Source: Candidatus Omnitrophota bacterium (lineage in GTDB: Bacteria; Omnitrophota; Gorgyraeia; 2-01-FULL-45-10). From it: a stretch of 9,570 bases of DNA. The notes beneath the pieces were generated by a model. That model worked only from the letters and a program-made list of their open reading frames with translations, searched no databases and had not been told where the DNA came from. The translations under genes were made by a program, and so were the position numbers. The stretch's first letter is position 1. Each line of letters opens with the position of its first letter. Location of the stretch: NCBI GenBank assembly GCA_026387165.1, contig JAPLMG010000011.1, forward strand, positions 1-9,570, given 5' to 3'. Shown here one piece after another: positions 1 through 7,525 of this stretch.

Positions 1-3000
1 GGTTTCAGTTTTGGTGTAACAGCGGCTGACCCTGAACTCGACATCCTGTCGTACACTTGGAAATTCAATCACGTTGCGTTTCCGCCATCAGACGCCAATT
101 TAAGTTCAGGCGCGTTTATTGATTCAATAAAAGTTGCCGGAGACTATCCGCTGGAGGTTTCAGTCAGCGACGGCCACAATGCCGCTGTCACGCATAGCTG
201 GACGATCCATGTTACGCAGGGATCTACAAACCACGCTCCGGTAGCAGCCAACGACTCGACGGCCACGACTATCAACACATTCACCGACATAAACGTATTG
301 TCGAACGACTCCGACCTTGACGGGAACGCCCTCACGGTATCGGCTTCAAGCCTCACTCAGCCTTCTCACGGCTCTACGGTGATAGTCGGTAACCTGATAA
401 GATACAACCCGGCTAACGGGTACACCGGATCCGACTCGTTCACATACAAGGCTACTGACGGATTGCTCGAGAGCGGCGCCGCTACGGTAAGCATCATCGT
501 AAACGCCGTAAACCGCGCTCCGGTAGCAGCCAACGACTCGACGGCCACGACTATCAACACATTCACCGACATAAATGTGCTGTCGAACGATTCCGACATA
601 GATGGGAACGCCCTCACGGTATCTGCTTCAAGCCTCATTCAGCCTTCTCACGGCTCCGCGGTGATAGTCGGCAACCTGATAAGGTACACCCCGGCTACCG
701 GGTACACCGGATCCGACTCGTTCACATACAAGGCCACTGACGGACTGCTCGAGAGCGGCTCGGCTACCGTCACGGTCACTATTGAGCAATCTATAAGCGA
801 CCAGATCATACAAAAATCCTTCGGCTACTTCTGGAACGAGACTGACAATCCGGAGACAGGTTTTGTACGCGACCGGCTATTGGTCGACTCTACCCCAGGC
901 GTGCGCACATCAGATACACGGTACAACATGGCGAGCATGGCAGCGACCGGATTCGGCCTTGCGGCAATGTGCGTCGCGCATAGCGATCCCGATGTCAGAG
1001 GCGCCGCCATTACGCCGGAAGATATTGAAGATAGGGTAAACTTGATAATGGATAAACTGCTCTTCATCCAGGGCGAACAGCAGAATAATCCGGCGAAATG
1101 GGGCAGGGACGGCTTCTTCTACCATTATGTGAATATTGCCGCCACAGAGACGATCGAGGCTGGTGAGCGATGGACAGAGTCCAATTTTGCTTCCGAAGTA
1201 TCGACGATAGATACGGCGATCCTGATAGCCGGCGCATTGACTGCCGGTGACTATTTCGGCGGAGATATTAAGGACAAGGCGCTCCGGATATACAGCAATG
1301 TGAATTGGTCGGCGTTTCTTGACACTAATCCGACGGTCGAGAATGGCTTCGTAGTCGCGAATCAGTATTATAACCAGATGTATATGGAGTGGAAACCCGA
1401 ATACGCCGCGCTGGATGGACAACAGAATCCGCCTGCGCAGGACGCTGGGCGGCGCAGCCATTGGGATTATAATAGCGAAGGCCTCCTGATCTATCTCCTA
1501 GCTGCCGTGGCACCCGTGGATCCCGCGGCACCCGCCGGTCAGAAACACAATATACCGCCTGAAACATTCTACGCGATAAGGCGCGAACTTGGTAACTATG
1601 GCAAGGACGGCAGCGGCAACCCGATGGTCAAGTCGTACTTCGGCGCGTTATTTACCTATCAATACACGCAGGCTTTCTTTAACTTTAAAGATGCGAATAA
1701 TAACGCGCTCTACGATGTTCAGGGCGTAGATTGGTGGGAGAATTCTGTTGAAGCGACCAGGGCAAATAAGAGATATTGTAATGATCATGCCGGGAGCTTC
1801 GCGAACGACATGGAGATGTGGGGATTGACGAGCGGATACGTTAGCGGCCAGACATATGTGACGTACGGCGCGTATCCGGCAGGCGTTGTCATTCCTTCCA
1901 AGGATGTCCAAGGAGCCGACGGCACGGTCTTCCCGGCCGCGGCAGGCGGGTCGATAGCGATATTGCCGGATGAATGTCTGCGCGCGTTGGATAAGATGAA
2001 GGACGTCTACGACAGCTTCTTGGGAAGAGGCGTCTGGGGTGACTACGGTTTTGCCAACTCTTTCCGTATCAATACCGGCCTCGATAACCTTCATTTCATA
2101 TCGAACTACTATTGCGGCATCGACATGGGAATCACTCTTGTCATGGCTGAAAATAACAGGACAGGCCTGATATGGGATCATTTCTCGAATTTTGATATAG
2201 GCGGCACTCCGCTGAAGGACAAGATCGTCGGGCTGATGGAATTCTCGACGGACAAGGCCTGCAATGTTAAGGTTGATGACACGGGCGAGAAATCCGGATT
2301 CCGCATGGGTAAGCTGGATGCAAACAACCCGTCATTCGAAGTGAAGTTCAATTTGACCGATAGGCAAAGCGCGCCGTATCTTTTGGCAATACATTCTTAC
2401 ATGGATAATTCGCTCCTGGACCATACGGTAACCGTAACGGTCAATGTCAATGGCGGCGATCCGTTCGACGTCGATTTCAAATACCTGCAGGGTGGAAAGA
2501 CGGCCGACCTCATGAAATATATCCCGATCGACTATCGGGACCTTAAGCCCAACGATGCCAACGTCGTAACCCTTCAATATAAGGGAATAGCCGGTGACAG
2601 CCGCGCGCGATGGCTCGCATGGAAGAATATCGAGATAGCCAGCCCCGCGGAGCATAACACATGGACCTTTGCCAGAGACGTTCAGTCTGATGTAAAAATT
2701 CTCTTCGGCAACGAGTATAGGGTGGATGATACATATTTCATCGGCGCGAATGTAGCGAGCTTTGAACAGGCGGTAAATAAGGATGTGGAGAATTTTACGG
2801 ACATACTATTCTACACTACGGCCGCCGAGGCAGATTACGCCGCTCTCGTGTTAAAAGTTCTGGAAACGGATAAAAACATAGATACGCACGTGCAGGTCTT
2901 TGCAGGCGGCGTGGGCAGTCCGCAGGCCATGATATTTGATGACCCATTGCGCACGGGTCAGCAGAGCACTACGTCCGGCTATGCTGTTCAGAGCGGGTGG

Positions 3001-4509
3001 AATAGGATCACGATCTATCATCCCGGTTTAAGCGCTGATGACCCGTTGAAGGGTAAGTGGATACGGTGGGATGGCCTTGAACTGATAAAGACCGAGCCGC
3101 CGCAATTGACTGTGCCGCAGGATGCCGGAGCCGCGGCGTTCGGCAATGACAAGATCAAGCTGCGCTGGAAGGCCGTAAATTATGCCGCGAAATACAAAGT
3201 CTATCGCTCGCAGACGCCTAAAGGTACTTATGACACTACTCCTATCGCTACAGTGACATCTACGTCATATACCGACAGCAGCTTACAGACCGGGAAGAGC
3301 TATTACTATGTCGTTAAGGCCGCTAAGGAAAATGATCCGTCAGGAGATTCCCAGAATTCGGCTGAAGTAAGCGCCGCGACCGGGTCGTATCGCTTAGACT
3401 ATGGCGACGGGCACGATCCCAATACTTTTGCGGGTAATACGCTCAATACCTCTGATGCGCCGCTAGCGGACGCCGCGTACTTCGAGCTCGTCAAATACGA
3501 CGGCACCGTAGGAAAGGTGAGAAAGATCACACTTAATAACGGAGAAAAGAACACCATAGAACTGAAGAATACAAATATAAGCGATGCCACCATATTCTCA
3601 TTGAGAGTCAGGAGCGATGTTGCCGGCGCAAAATTCCAGATGAAACTGAAAGATAGCGATGGCGGCCAGGCATCTGTTTCGATCGTTTCTCCCACGGCCG
3701 ACCTGTGGCAGAACCTGTTATTCTACCTTGGCCCGGGAAAACAGCTTGCCAGAGTCGATCGATCCAAGATCGACAAACTGGAAATAACTTCAGAAACAGA
3801 CGGAAAGCAGATCATCGTATATCTTGACGAGGTTGATTTTAACATTAGCACTATTTCCGGGACGACCATGGATATCAGGATTATAGACGGCGCATCCGGC
3901 GCGCAGGCCGCGTCTATCGATTTCGGATCGACCACTTTTGACGCTCCTATGGTTCTTGCCAAGCAGTATATAGAGATAAGTAATTACAAGTCAACCATGA
4001 ATTCGTGGGGCATGCAGATATATACGGATAACCTGGCCGCCGACGCCAATCCTAAATTTACGGGTAAGATGCCGGAAGATCCGGCCGACTTGAGGGCCAA
4101 CGGGCTTGTCGGAACGTCAAATTCCGGTTACCGTGTTCCTGTTATATGGCAAGTGTGGGACCATGCGAAGGGATACTACAACGGCACGGAGACCCCGGAG
4201 TATGACACAAACGGGCTCACGATCGACATGCCGGGCAATGATGGAGACAGGGCGGAGTTCGCGTTCATGATGGATAAGAGCGACGGCGATTGGAGCAAGG
4301 ATGAGTACAGCCCGAATTACAGGACGTTAATTAACTCCAGCGGTGAACTCGGAGCGCCGGTACCTTTTTCGGATGACGGCAAGGGCTATTGGCCGACTAC
4401 GATCCCGGTCGGCAATACTTTGTACGTATATCTTGCCGTAGATTATACGGGCGCGCCTGCGCAGACTTATACGACAAACAAGCTGACGATAGATATTGTT
4501 AACAGTTAG
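1..4509 (+). CDS. Secreted multidomain glucoamylase-like (PF10091/GH144-type) glycoside hydrolase, 5'-partial
   Basis: The frame is open from base 1 with no start, so the gene begins upstream; 1502 codons are present before TAG. Domains by window codon: a PKD/cadherin-like Ig fold (1-75); two near-identical Big_9/cadherin-like repeats with NDSD motifs (79-260); a glucoamylase-like catalytic domain (about 264-740); beta-rich, galactose-binding-like sequence (741-1030); FN3 (1031-1127, with YKVYRS and SYYYVVKA); a carbohydrate-binding-like module (1128-1283, ending IIVYLDEVDF); and an unassigned C-terminal domain (1284-1502). The catalytic domain shows PF10091 landmarks: STIDTA (401-406), WDYNSEGLLIYLLA (from 488), WGLT (607-610), GTVFPAAAGGS (from 641), GIDMG (706-710) and ENNRTGLIW (717-725). 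Family members include endo-beta-1,2-glucanases; the substrate here is inferred, not shown. Acidic residues such as D404 and E493 fall in conserved blocks, but I cannot assign catalysis. Probably extracellular or surface-attached and co-transcribed with the next two genes. Confidence 0.88.
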   Translation, partial: GFSFGVTAADPELDILSYTWKFNHVAFPPSDANLSSGAFIDSIKVAGDYPLEVSVSDGHNAAVTHSWTIHVTQGSTNHAPVAANDSTATTINTFTDINVLSNDSDLDGNALTVSASSLTQPSHGSTVIVGNLIRYNPANGYTGSDSFTYKATDGLLESGAATVSIIVNAVNRAPVAANDSTATTINTFTDINVLSNDSDIDGNALTVSASSLIQPSHGSAVIVGNLIRYTPATGYTGSDSFTYKATDGLLESGSATVTVTIEQSISDQIIQKSFGYFWNETDNPETGFVRDRLLVDSTPGVRTSDTRYNMASMAATGFGLAAMCVAHSDPDVRGAAITPEDIEDRVNLIMDKLLFIQGEQQNNPAKWGRDGFFYHYVNIAATETIEAGERWTESNFASEVSTIDTAILIAGALTAGDYFGGDIKDKALRIYSNVNWSAFLDTNPTVENGFVVANQYYNQMYMEWKPEYAALDGQQNPPAQDAGRRSHWDYNSEGLLIYLLAAVAPVDPAAPAGQKHNIPPETFYAIRRELGNYGKDGSGNPMVKSYFGALFTYQYTQAFFNFKDANNNALYDVQGVDWWENSVEATRANKRYCNDHAGSFANDMEMWGLTSGYVSGQTYVTYGAYPAGVVIPSKDVQGADGTVFPAAAGGSIAILPDECLRALDKMKDVYDSFLGRGVWGDYGFANSFRINTGLDNLHFISNYYCGIDMGITLVMAENNRTGLIWDHFSNFDIGGTPLKDKIVGLMEFSTDKACNVKVDDTGEKSGFRMGKLDANNPSFEVKFNLTDRQSAPYLLAIHSYMDNSLLDHTVTVTVNVNGGDPFDVDFKYLQGGKTADLMKYIPIDYRDLKPNDANVVTLQYKGIAGDSRARWLAWKNIEIASPAEHNTWTFARDVQSDVKILFGNEYRVDDTYFIGANVASFEQAVNKDVENFTDILFYTTAAEADYAALVLKVLETDKNIDTHVQVFAGGVGSPQAMIFDDPLRTGQQSTTSGYAVQSGWNRITIYHPGLSADDPLKGKWIRWDGLELIKTEPPQLTVPQDAGAAAFGNDKIKLRWKAVNYAAKYKVYRSQTPKGTYDTTPIATVTSTSYTDSSLQTGKSYYYVVKAAKENDPSGDSQNSAEVSAATGSYRLDYGDGHDPNTFAGNTLNTSDAPLADAAYFELVKYDGTVGKVRKITLNNGEKNTIELKNTNISDATIFSLRVRSDVAGAKFQMKLKDSDGGQASVSIVSPTADLWQNLLFYLGPGKQLARVDRSKIDKLEITSETDGKQIIVYLDEVDFNISTISGTTMDIRIIDGASGAQAASIDFGSTTFDAPMVLAKQYIEISNYKSTMNSWGMQIYTDNLAADANPKFTGKMPEDPADLRANGLVGTSNSGYRVPVIWQVWDHAKGYYNGTETPEYDTNGLTIDMPGNDGDRAEFAFMMDKSDGDWSKDEYSPNYRTLINSSGELGAPVPFSDDGKGYWPTTIPVGNTLYVYLAVDYTGAPAQTYTTNKLTIDIVNS
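235..780 (+). repeat. Two tandem 282-bp coding repeats (Ig/cadherin-like domains)
   Basis: The segment starting at 235 recurs at 517, a period of 282 bases (94 codons). The first 59 bases of the two copies are identical. I count by eye about 19 substitutions over the next 190 or so bases, then similarity fades near the end of each unit. Each unit encodes one Big_9/cadherin-like domain, running from APVAANDSTATT through NVLSNDSD to GSDSFTYKATDG. The duplication is in frame. More copies could lie upstream of the window. Confidence 0.93.
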
Positions 4510-4524
4510 TAAGGAGATTTTTAA

Positions 4525-5337
4525 ATGCTTAAAAAATATGGTTTTATTATTGCGATAGTTTTAAGCGCGCTTTTTTACGGTGGGGATTTATTTGCCTTGA
4601 CGATCGGTCCGGCCCGCTTCGAAGTGCGGCTGCCTCCGGGTGAGATCGCCGACGCCGATTATTATGTTCAGAACGACACTAACCAGCCCGCTCATATAGT
4701 TGTGGAGCCGGAGAACTGGTTCAAAGAGGCCTACGATTACGGTAAGCTCGGGATCAAGGACTGGGTGGAGTTTGATATATACGAATTTGATCTCAAGCCG
4801 AAGGAGATAAAGAAGCTGAGGCTCAGGATAAAAGTTCCCAAAGATGTCAAAGGCGAACTGGTGGCGCAGATATTTTTTACGTCGAGCGTATTGACCGAAG
4901 ACGGTAAGCCTTCAGAGGGTATAAAAGCAAGATTAGGCGGTGTTCTCTATGTGGCGATCAAGGGCACGGAGATCGTTGACGCCGAGATAAAAAGTATCGC
5001 AGTTTCAAATGAATTCAATGAAAAGACCAAGGAGATGTTTAAAATAGGAGCCAGCGTTAGCAATAAAGGAAATGTCCACATCAGGCCTGCGGGGAAAGTT
5101 ACGATAGAGGATGAGGCGGGGAAGAAGCTTATCGAGCTTGATATGGAGTCCGGTGAGCTCGCTCTGCCGGGCCAGGAGATACTGTACAATGCCTCATGGG
5201 ACAATGCGGGACTCAAGGCGGGTGAATACAAAGCATCGGTCACGATAAAATATGGCAAAGAATTGGACGTGGAGAAGACGGCGGCGTTGGAGAAGATATT
5301 CGAGGTGGGTGAAGACGGAAAGGCGGCATTAAAATGA
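4525..5337 (+). CDS. Secreted PapD-like periplasmic chaperone/Ig-fold protein
   Basis: This is a 270-residue protein with a signal peptide (MLKKYG, then a hydrophobic stretch; likely cleavage after LFA at residue 24). The start is fixed by AAGGAG at 4511-4516, 8 bases before ATG. The first mature half (about 25-155) reads like the N-terminal Ig domain of pilus-type chaperones or DUF916-like proteins: it opens LTIGPARFEVRLPPG, continues YVQNDTNQPAHIVVEPENW, and has the LKPKEIKKLRLRIKVPKD segment and a GGVLYVAIKG strand. The second half (about 160-255) is another beta-sandwich, with GASVSNKGNVHIRPAGKV and LPGQEILYNASW, like a CARDB/COG1470-type domain. No transmembrane anchor or catalytic motif is visible. 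It sits 15 bases after the hydrolase and overlaps the next gene by 4 bases, so it probably assists folding or surface assembly of a neighbour. That role is inferred from fold resemblance and context. Confidence 0.75.
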   Translation: MLKKYGFIIAIVLSALFYGGDLFALTIGPARFEVRLPPGEIADADYYVQNDTNQPAHIVVEPENWFKEAYDYGKLGIKDWVEFDIYEFDLKPKEIKKLRLRIKVPKDVKGELVAQIFFTSSVLTEDGKPSEGIKARLGGVLYVAIKGTEIVDAEIKSIAVSNEFNEKTKEMFKIGASVSNKGNVHIRPAGKVTIEDEAGKKLIELDMESGELALPGQEILYNASWDNAGLKAGEYKASVTIKYGKELDVEKTAALEKIFEVGEDGKAALK

Positions 5338-6761
5338 TTGCAAGGCGTATTCTCATAATATCGGTTATGATAGCCTTAACTGGAGGGTTGAGCGCCGACA
5401 TTTCGGCATATCAACCCTTAGGCAGCCCTGCTTCGATCACCAGCCAGGGCGAGGTGCCTTCTCTGGGGCCCAAAGCGCTTTTGGATGATTTTAACTCAGG
5501 AACGATATTAAACGCATGGAATGGCGTTACCGGGGCATTTGCCAAGGAAGGCACTACCGCGAGCTGCACGGCTACTTATGTAGATGATGCCGGCATAGTA
5601 TATGGCGGCACAGGACGCTCGCTGAAGATTGAGTACAATGTAAACCATGTTGGCAGTTACGCGGGATATAGCAGCTCAATGCTCGGAGAGAGTTTGGTCA
5701 GTCCGATCAAATATACCGCGCTATCCTTCTATGTAAAAGGCGCTTCCGGGACAAAGCCGGAACTCTTTAAGATCGAACTTAAAAATAAGAGTACTACCCA
5801 GGGTACTTATACGACCTGGGATAAGAGGATCGTAAAATACTACAGGAATGCGGCATCAGTATACATAACCGATTATCTGGATGGAGGAGTTACTACCTCA
5901 TGGCAAAAAGTCACGATCCCTCTTCACAATTTCGCCAACCTGGATGGTTTCAGCGGGATGTCGGAGCTTGTCATCGTCTTTGAGAACTCTCAGTCTGCCG
6001 CAAACGGAAGCGATACGCAGGGGGCAATTTACATCGATAACATCATGTTCGAAAACATAGATATCCCGGCGGTCAGGATAGACCATTTTGGGGACAAGGT
6101 GGGAACCTGCGCGTTGGGGGGAAATATCGGAACGGGTACCGGCGGCACAGCGCCGTCAGCCGGCAACGACCATTCGTTCTCTGACGGGACAGGCGCCGAT
6201 TACTATACAAATGATTTTTATCCCGTGAAGAACGGCCTTAAGATAAATTATAACGTCACTCCTCTTGCGTCGTCCGCATATACCTTTATTATGTTTGGCG
6301 GAGGCAACGGTGCGAAAGAAAAAGATGGTCAGGGCCAATATACTGTAGACAGTCCTGAAAACGGCTGGATAGCCATTCCCCATGATTTCAGCGAATATAA
6401 TTATCTGTATCTCGTTGTAAGAGGAGCTCCCGGCGGAAATCCTAAGCAGATCAAGGTGGAGCTGAAGCAGGGCGACGGTACTGTCAAGGCAGTAAGAGTA
6501 GGGCACCCCGGAGATGTTAACGCGGTTCCCGTCAGATCGCCAGATCTTATCGATACATCTTTCAAGTCATGGCAGATACCTCTGGGCGCGGGCACGACGC
6601 AGGATCCCGGGTTTAACGTCGATAAGAGCTCCATAAAGCAGATAACCTTCACCCTTGAAGGCAGTCAAATACGCCTTAAAGGAACAAATCCAATAGACGG
6701 GAATGATACGGGGACCGTCTACATAGACTATGTGCAGTTCACGAAAGAGAAATATATTTAG
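5334..6761 (+). CDS. Secreted protein with two tandem CBM11/CIA30-like carbohydrate-binding modules
   Basis: This 475-residue protein has a signal peptide (MIARRILIISVMIALTGG; cleavage plausible after residue 21 or 25). Its ATG overlaps the previous stop as ATGA, and AAAGG at 5319-5323 is a weak ribosome site, so translational coupling is likely. After a linker come two related beta-sandwich modules. Module 1 (about 48-242) has LLDDFNSG, GRSLKIEYNV, LSFYVKGASGTKPELFKIELK split across strands, SWQKVTIPL and GAIYIDNIMF. Module 2 (about 246-472) has the matching RIDHFGD, NGLKINYNV, LYLVVRGAPGGNPKQIKVEL, SWQIPLG and GTVYIDYVQF. This strand order and the final xxYIDxxxF strand are typical of CBM11/CIA30-like galactose-binding folds. 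No catalytic domain or anchor is visible. It is probably an extracellular glycan-binding partner of the upstream hydrolase, with the ligand unknown. Confidence 0.77.
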   Translation: MIARRILIISVMIALTGGLSADISAYQPLGSPASITSQGEVPSLGPKALLDDFNSGTILNAWNGVTGAFAKEGTTASCTATYVDDAGIVYGGTGRSLKIEYNVNHVGSYAGYSSSMLGESLVSPIKYTALSFYVKGASGTKPELFKIELKNKSTTQGTYTTWDKRIVKYYRNAASVYITDYLDGGVTTSWQKVTIPLHNFANLDGFSGMSELVIVFENSQSAANGSDTQGAIYIDNIMFENIDIPAVRIDHFGDKVGTCALGGNIGTGTGGTAPSAGNDHSFSDGTGADYYTNDFYPVKNGLKINYNVTPLASSAYTFIMFGGGNGAKEKDGQGQYTVDSPENGWIAIPHDFSEYNYLYLVVRGAPGGNPKQIKVELKQGDGTVKAVRVGHPGDVNAVPVRSPDLIDTSFKSWQIPLGAGTTQDPGFNVDKSSIKQITFTLEGSQIRLKGTNPIDGNDTGTVYIDYVQFTKEKYI

Positions 6762-6770
6762 ACGGCGTAT

Positions 6771-6857
6771 AAAAATAGTAAAAATAGGGACGGGTTCATT
6801 TCTCAGTGTAAAAACTTCCTGATAAAAATGAACCCGTCCCTATTTTTCACTATTTTT
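6771..6857. repeat. Long REP-like hairpin element; possible bidirectional terminator
   Basis: Bases 6780-6801 are perfectly complementary to 6826-6847 (22 bp, core AAAAATAGGGACGGGTTC). The pairing continues outward to 6771-6779 with 6849-6857 if C6848 is bulged, giving a stem of about 31 bp. The loop is 24 bases. It starts 10 bases after the stop of the CBM gene. The GC-rich core followed by TATTTTT on both strands would make a usable intrinsic terminator in either direction. The form suggests a short non-coding interspersed element such as a REP/MITE; no transposase is present. Confidence 0.85.
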
Positions 6858-6883
6858 CACTATTTTTCAGTCCCTATTTTTCA
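6841..6883. repeat. 10-bp tandem repeat array (TATTTTTCAC)
   Basis: Three contiguous 10-base units, TATTTTTCAC, TATTTTTCAC and TATTTTTCAG, occupy 6841-6870. A fourth TATTTTTCA lies at 6875-6883. The 12-mer GTCCCTATTTTT occurs at 6836-6847 and again at 6870-6881, so the end of the adjoining hairpin element appears to be duplicated. Slippage or repeated insertion at the element end would explain this. Confidence 0.8.
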
Positions 6884-6890
6884 TTTTTCA

Positions 6891-6917
6891 TGGTACAATA
6901 GCTCCAATAAAGGAGGA
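6891..6917 (+). promoter_or_regulatory. Extended -10 promoter and strong ribosome site for the SurA_N-like gene
   Basis: TGGTACAAT at 6891-6899 fits an extended -10 (TGn plus TACAAT). No good -35 is seen in the AT-rich repeat upstream. TAAAGGAGGA at 6908-6917 is a near-perfect Shine-Dalgarno, 6 bases before the ATG at 6924. It decides the start, because an in-frame ATG at 6828 lies inside the hairpin element and has no ribosome site. The predicted leader is very short. Confidence 0.5.
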
Positions 6918-6923
6918 ATATCT

Positions 6924-7421
6924 ATGGCCGGTCCAAAAGCAGTCCCAGTCGCGATCATTTTGTTATCTATTTTTCTATCTCCCGTTTTTGTCATGGCAGG
7001 CGGGCCTGCCCGCGGTGATGATAAGGTCTTAGCCAGGATAAATAATTACACGTTGACCATCGCTGATTTCGAGTCCGAAACTAAAGGCAAATTACCGGGC
7101 GGCCTTTCGGCTGCCGATCTTGAAAAAGCTAAAGAAAGCCTTCTTGACGATCTTATAACTAAGAAGCTCCTGATACAGGAAGCCCAAAAACAGAACTTCG
7201 ATAAAGACAAAGCCTTTATAAAAGAGATAGAGAAGTATTGGGAGCAGGCTCTTCTGAAGCTTTTATATAAGAAGAGGTCGCAGGAACTATTGCGCGAAAT
7301 AAGTAAAGACGAAAGCGATCCGGAGGTACGCGACAGAAGAGTGCGGGAGGCTCTGAACGCGTGGATAGAAGATCTGAAAAATAGCGCCAATATAAAGAAA
7401 TACAAAGAGAATTTAAAATGA
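6924..7421 (+). CDS. Short exported SurA_N-like chaperone-type protein without PPIase domain
   Basis: The protein is 165 residues from the ATG with the strong ribosome site; reading can extend 32 codons upstream, but those codons are repeat DNA. A signal peptide is clear (cleavage likely after VMA, residue 25). The mature part has the SurA/PrsA N-terminal pattern: VLARINNYTLTIADFE, then AKESLLDDLITKKLLIQEA, a long charged helix with FIKEIEKYWEQALLKLLYKK, and a closing helix ALNAWIEDLKNSANIKKY. In SurA, PpiD and PrsA this alpha-helical region holds unfolded outer-membrane or secreted proteins, with one or more parvulin PPIase domains inserted before the last helix. Here the two helical parts are joined by only about 20 residues and no parvulin domain fits. 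A holdase role in the periplasm is inferred. The last base of the stop is the first base of the next repeat element. Confidence 0.75.
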   Translation: MAGPKAVPVAIILLSIFLSPVFVMAGGPARGDDKVLARINNYTLTIADFESETKGKLPGGLSAADLEKAKESLLDDLITKKLLIQEAQKQNFDKDKAFIKEIEKYWEQALLKLLYKKRSQELLREISKDESDPEVRDRRVREALNAWIEDLKNSANIKKYKENLK

Positions 7422-7446
7422 AAAATAGGGACATGTACTATTTTTC
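7421..7446. repeat. Small inverted repeat of the AAAAATAGGGAC family; possible weak terminator
   Basis: AAAAATAG at 7421-7428 is the inverse complement of CTATTTTT at 7438-7445, and the 9-base centre contains the palindrome ACATGT (7431-7436). The first 12 bases, AAAAATAGGGAC, are identical to the left arm of the hairpin element at 6780-6791. It directly follows the SurA_N-like gene, sharing the A of the TGA stop. The 8-bp AT-rich stem and T-run could act as a weak terminator. Confidence 0.65.
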
Positions 7447-7492
7447 TTAAAAAACGCGAATTGCGACACAGCCTCAATGACGAAGTCGGTCT

Positions 7493-7498
7493 TATAAT
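7493..7498 (+). promoter_or_regulatory. Possible -10 box before the HAMP gene
   Basis: A consensus TATAAT lies 27 bases before the ATG of the HAMP protein, after a likely end of the previous transcript. No -35 is found at normal spacing; TTGCGA at 7461 is 26 bases away, which is too far. A promoter here is plausible but weakly supported. Confidence 0.3.
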
Positions 7499-7525
7499 TC
7501 AACCACTACAAAAAAGGACAATTCC

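Noticed and set aside
298..300. TTG as the start of the first gene
   Set aside because: The same frame is open back to base 1 and encodes an Ig-like domain plus the start of the first repeat, so the true start is upstream of the window.
144..638. Two minus-strand open frames whose products both begin MRLEADTVRAFPS
   Set aside because: They are antisense shadows of the tandem 282-bp repeat in the hydrolase gene; the shared start only reflects the repeated DNA.
235..780. CRISPR-like or mobile repeat
   Set aside because: The two units are adjacent, in frame and protein-coding, with no spacers, so they are domain duplications.
910..1461. 183-codon minus-strand open frame
   Set aside because: It lies antisense inside the conserved catalytic domain, and its product has no recognisable domain or ribosome site.
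6828..6923. Upstream in-frame ATG extending the SurA_N-like protein by 32 residues
   Set aside because: These codons are the hairpin arm and 10-bp repeats; there is no ribosome site, and the signal peptide and strong Shine-Dalgarno fit the ATG at 6924.
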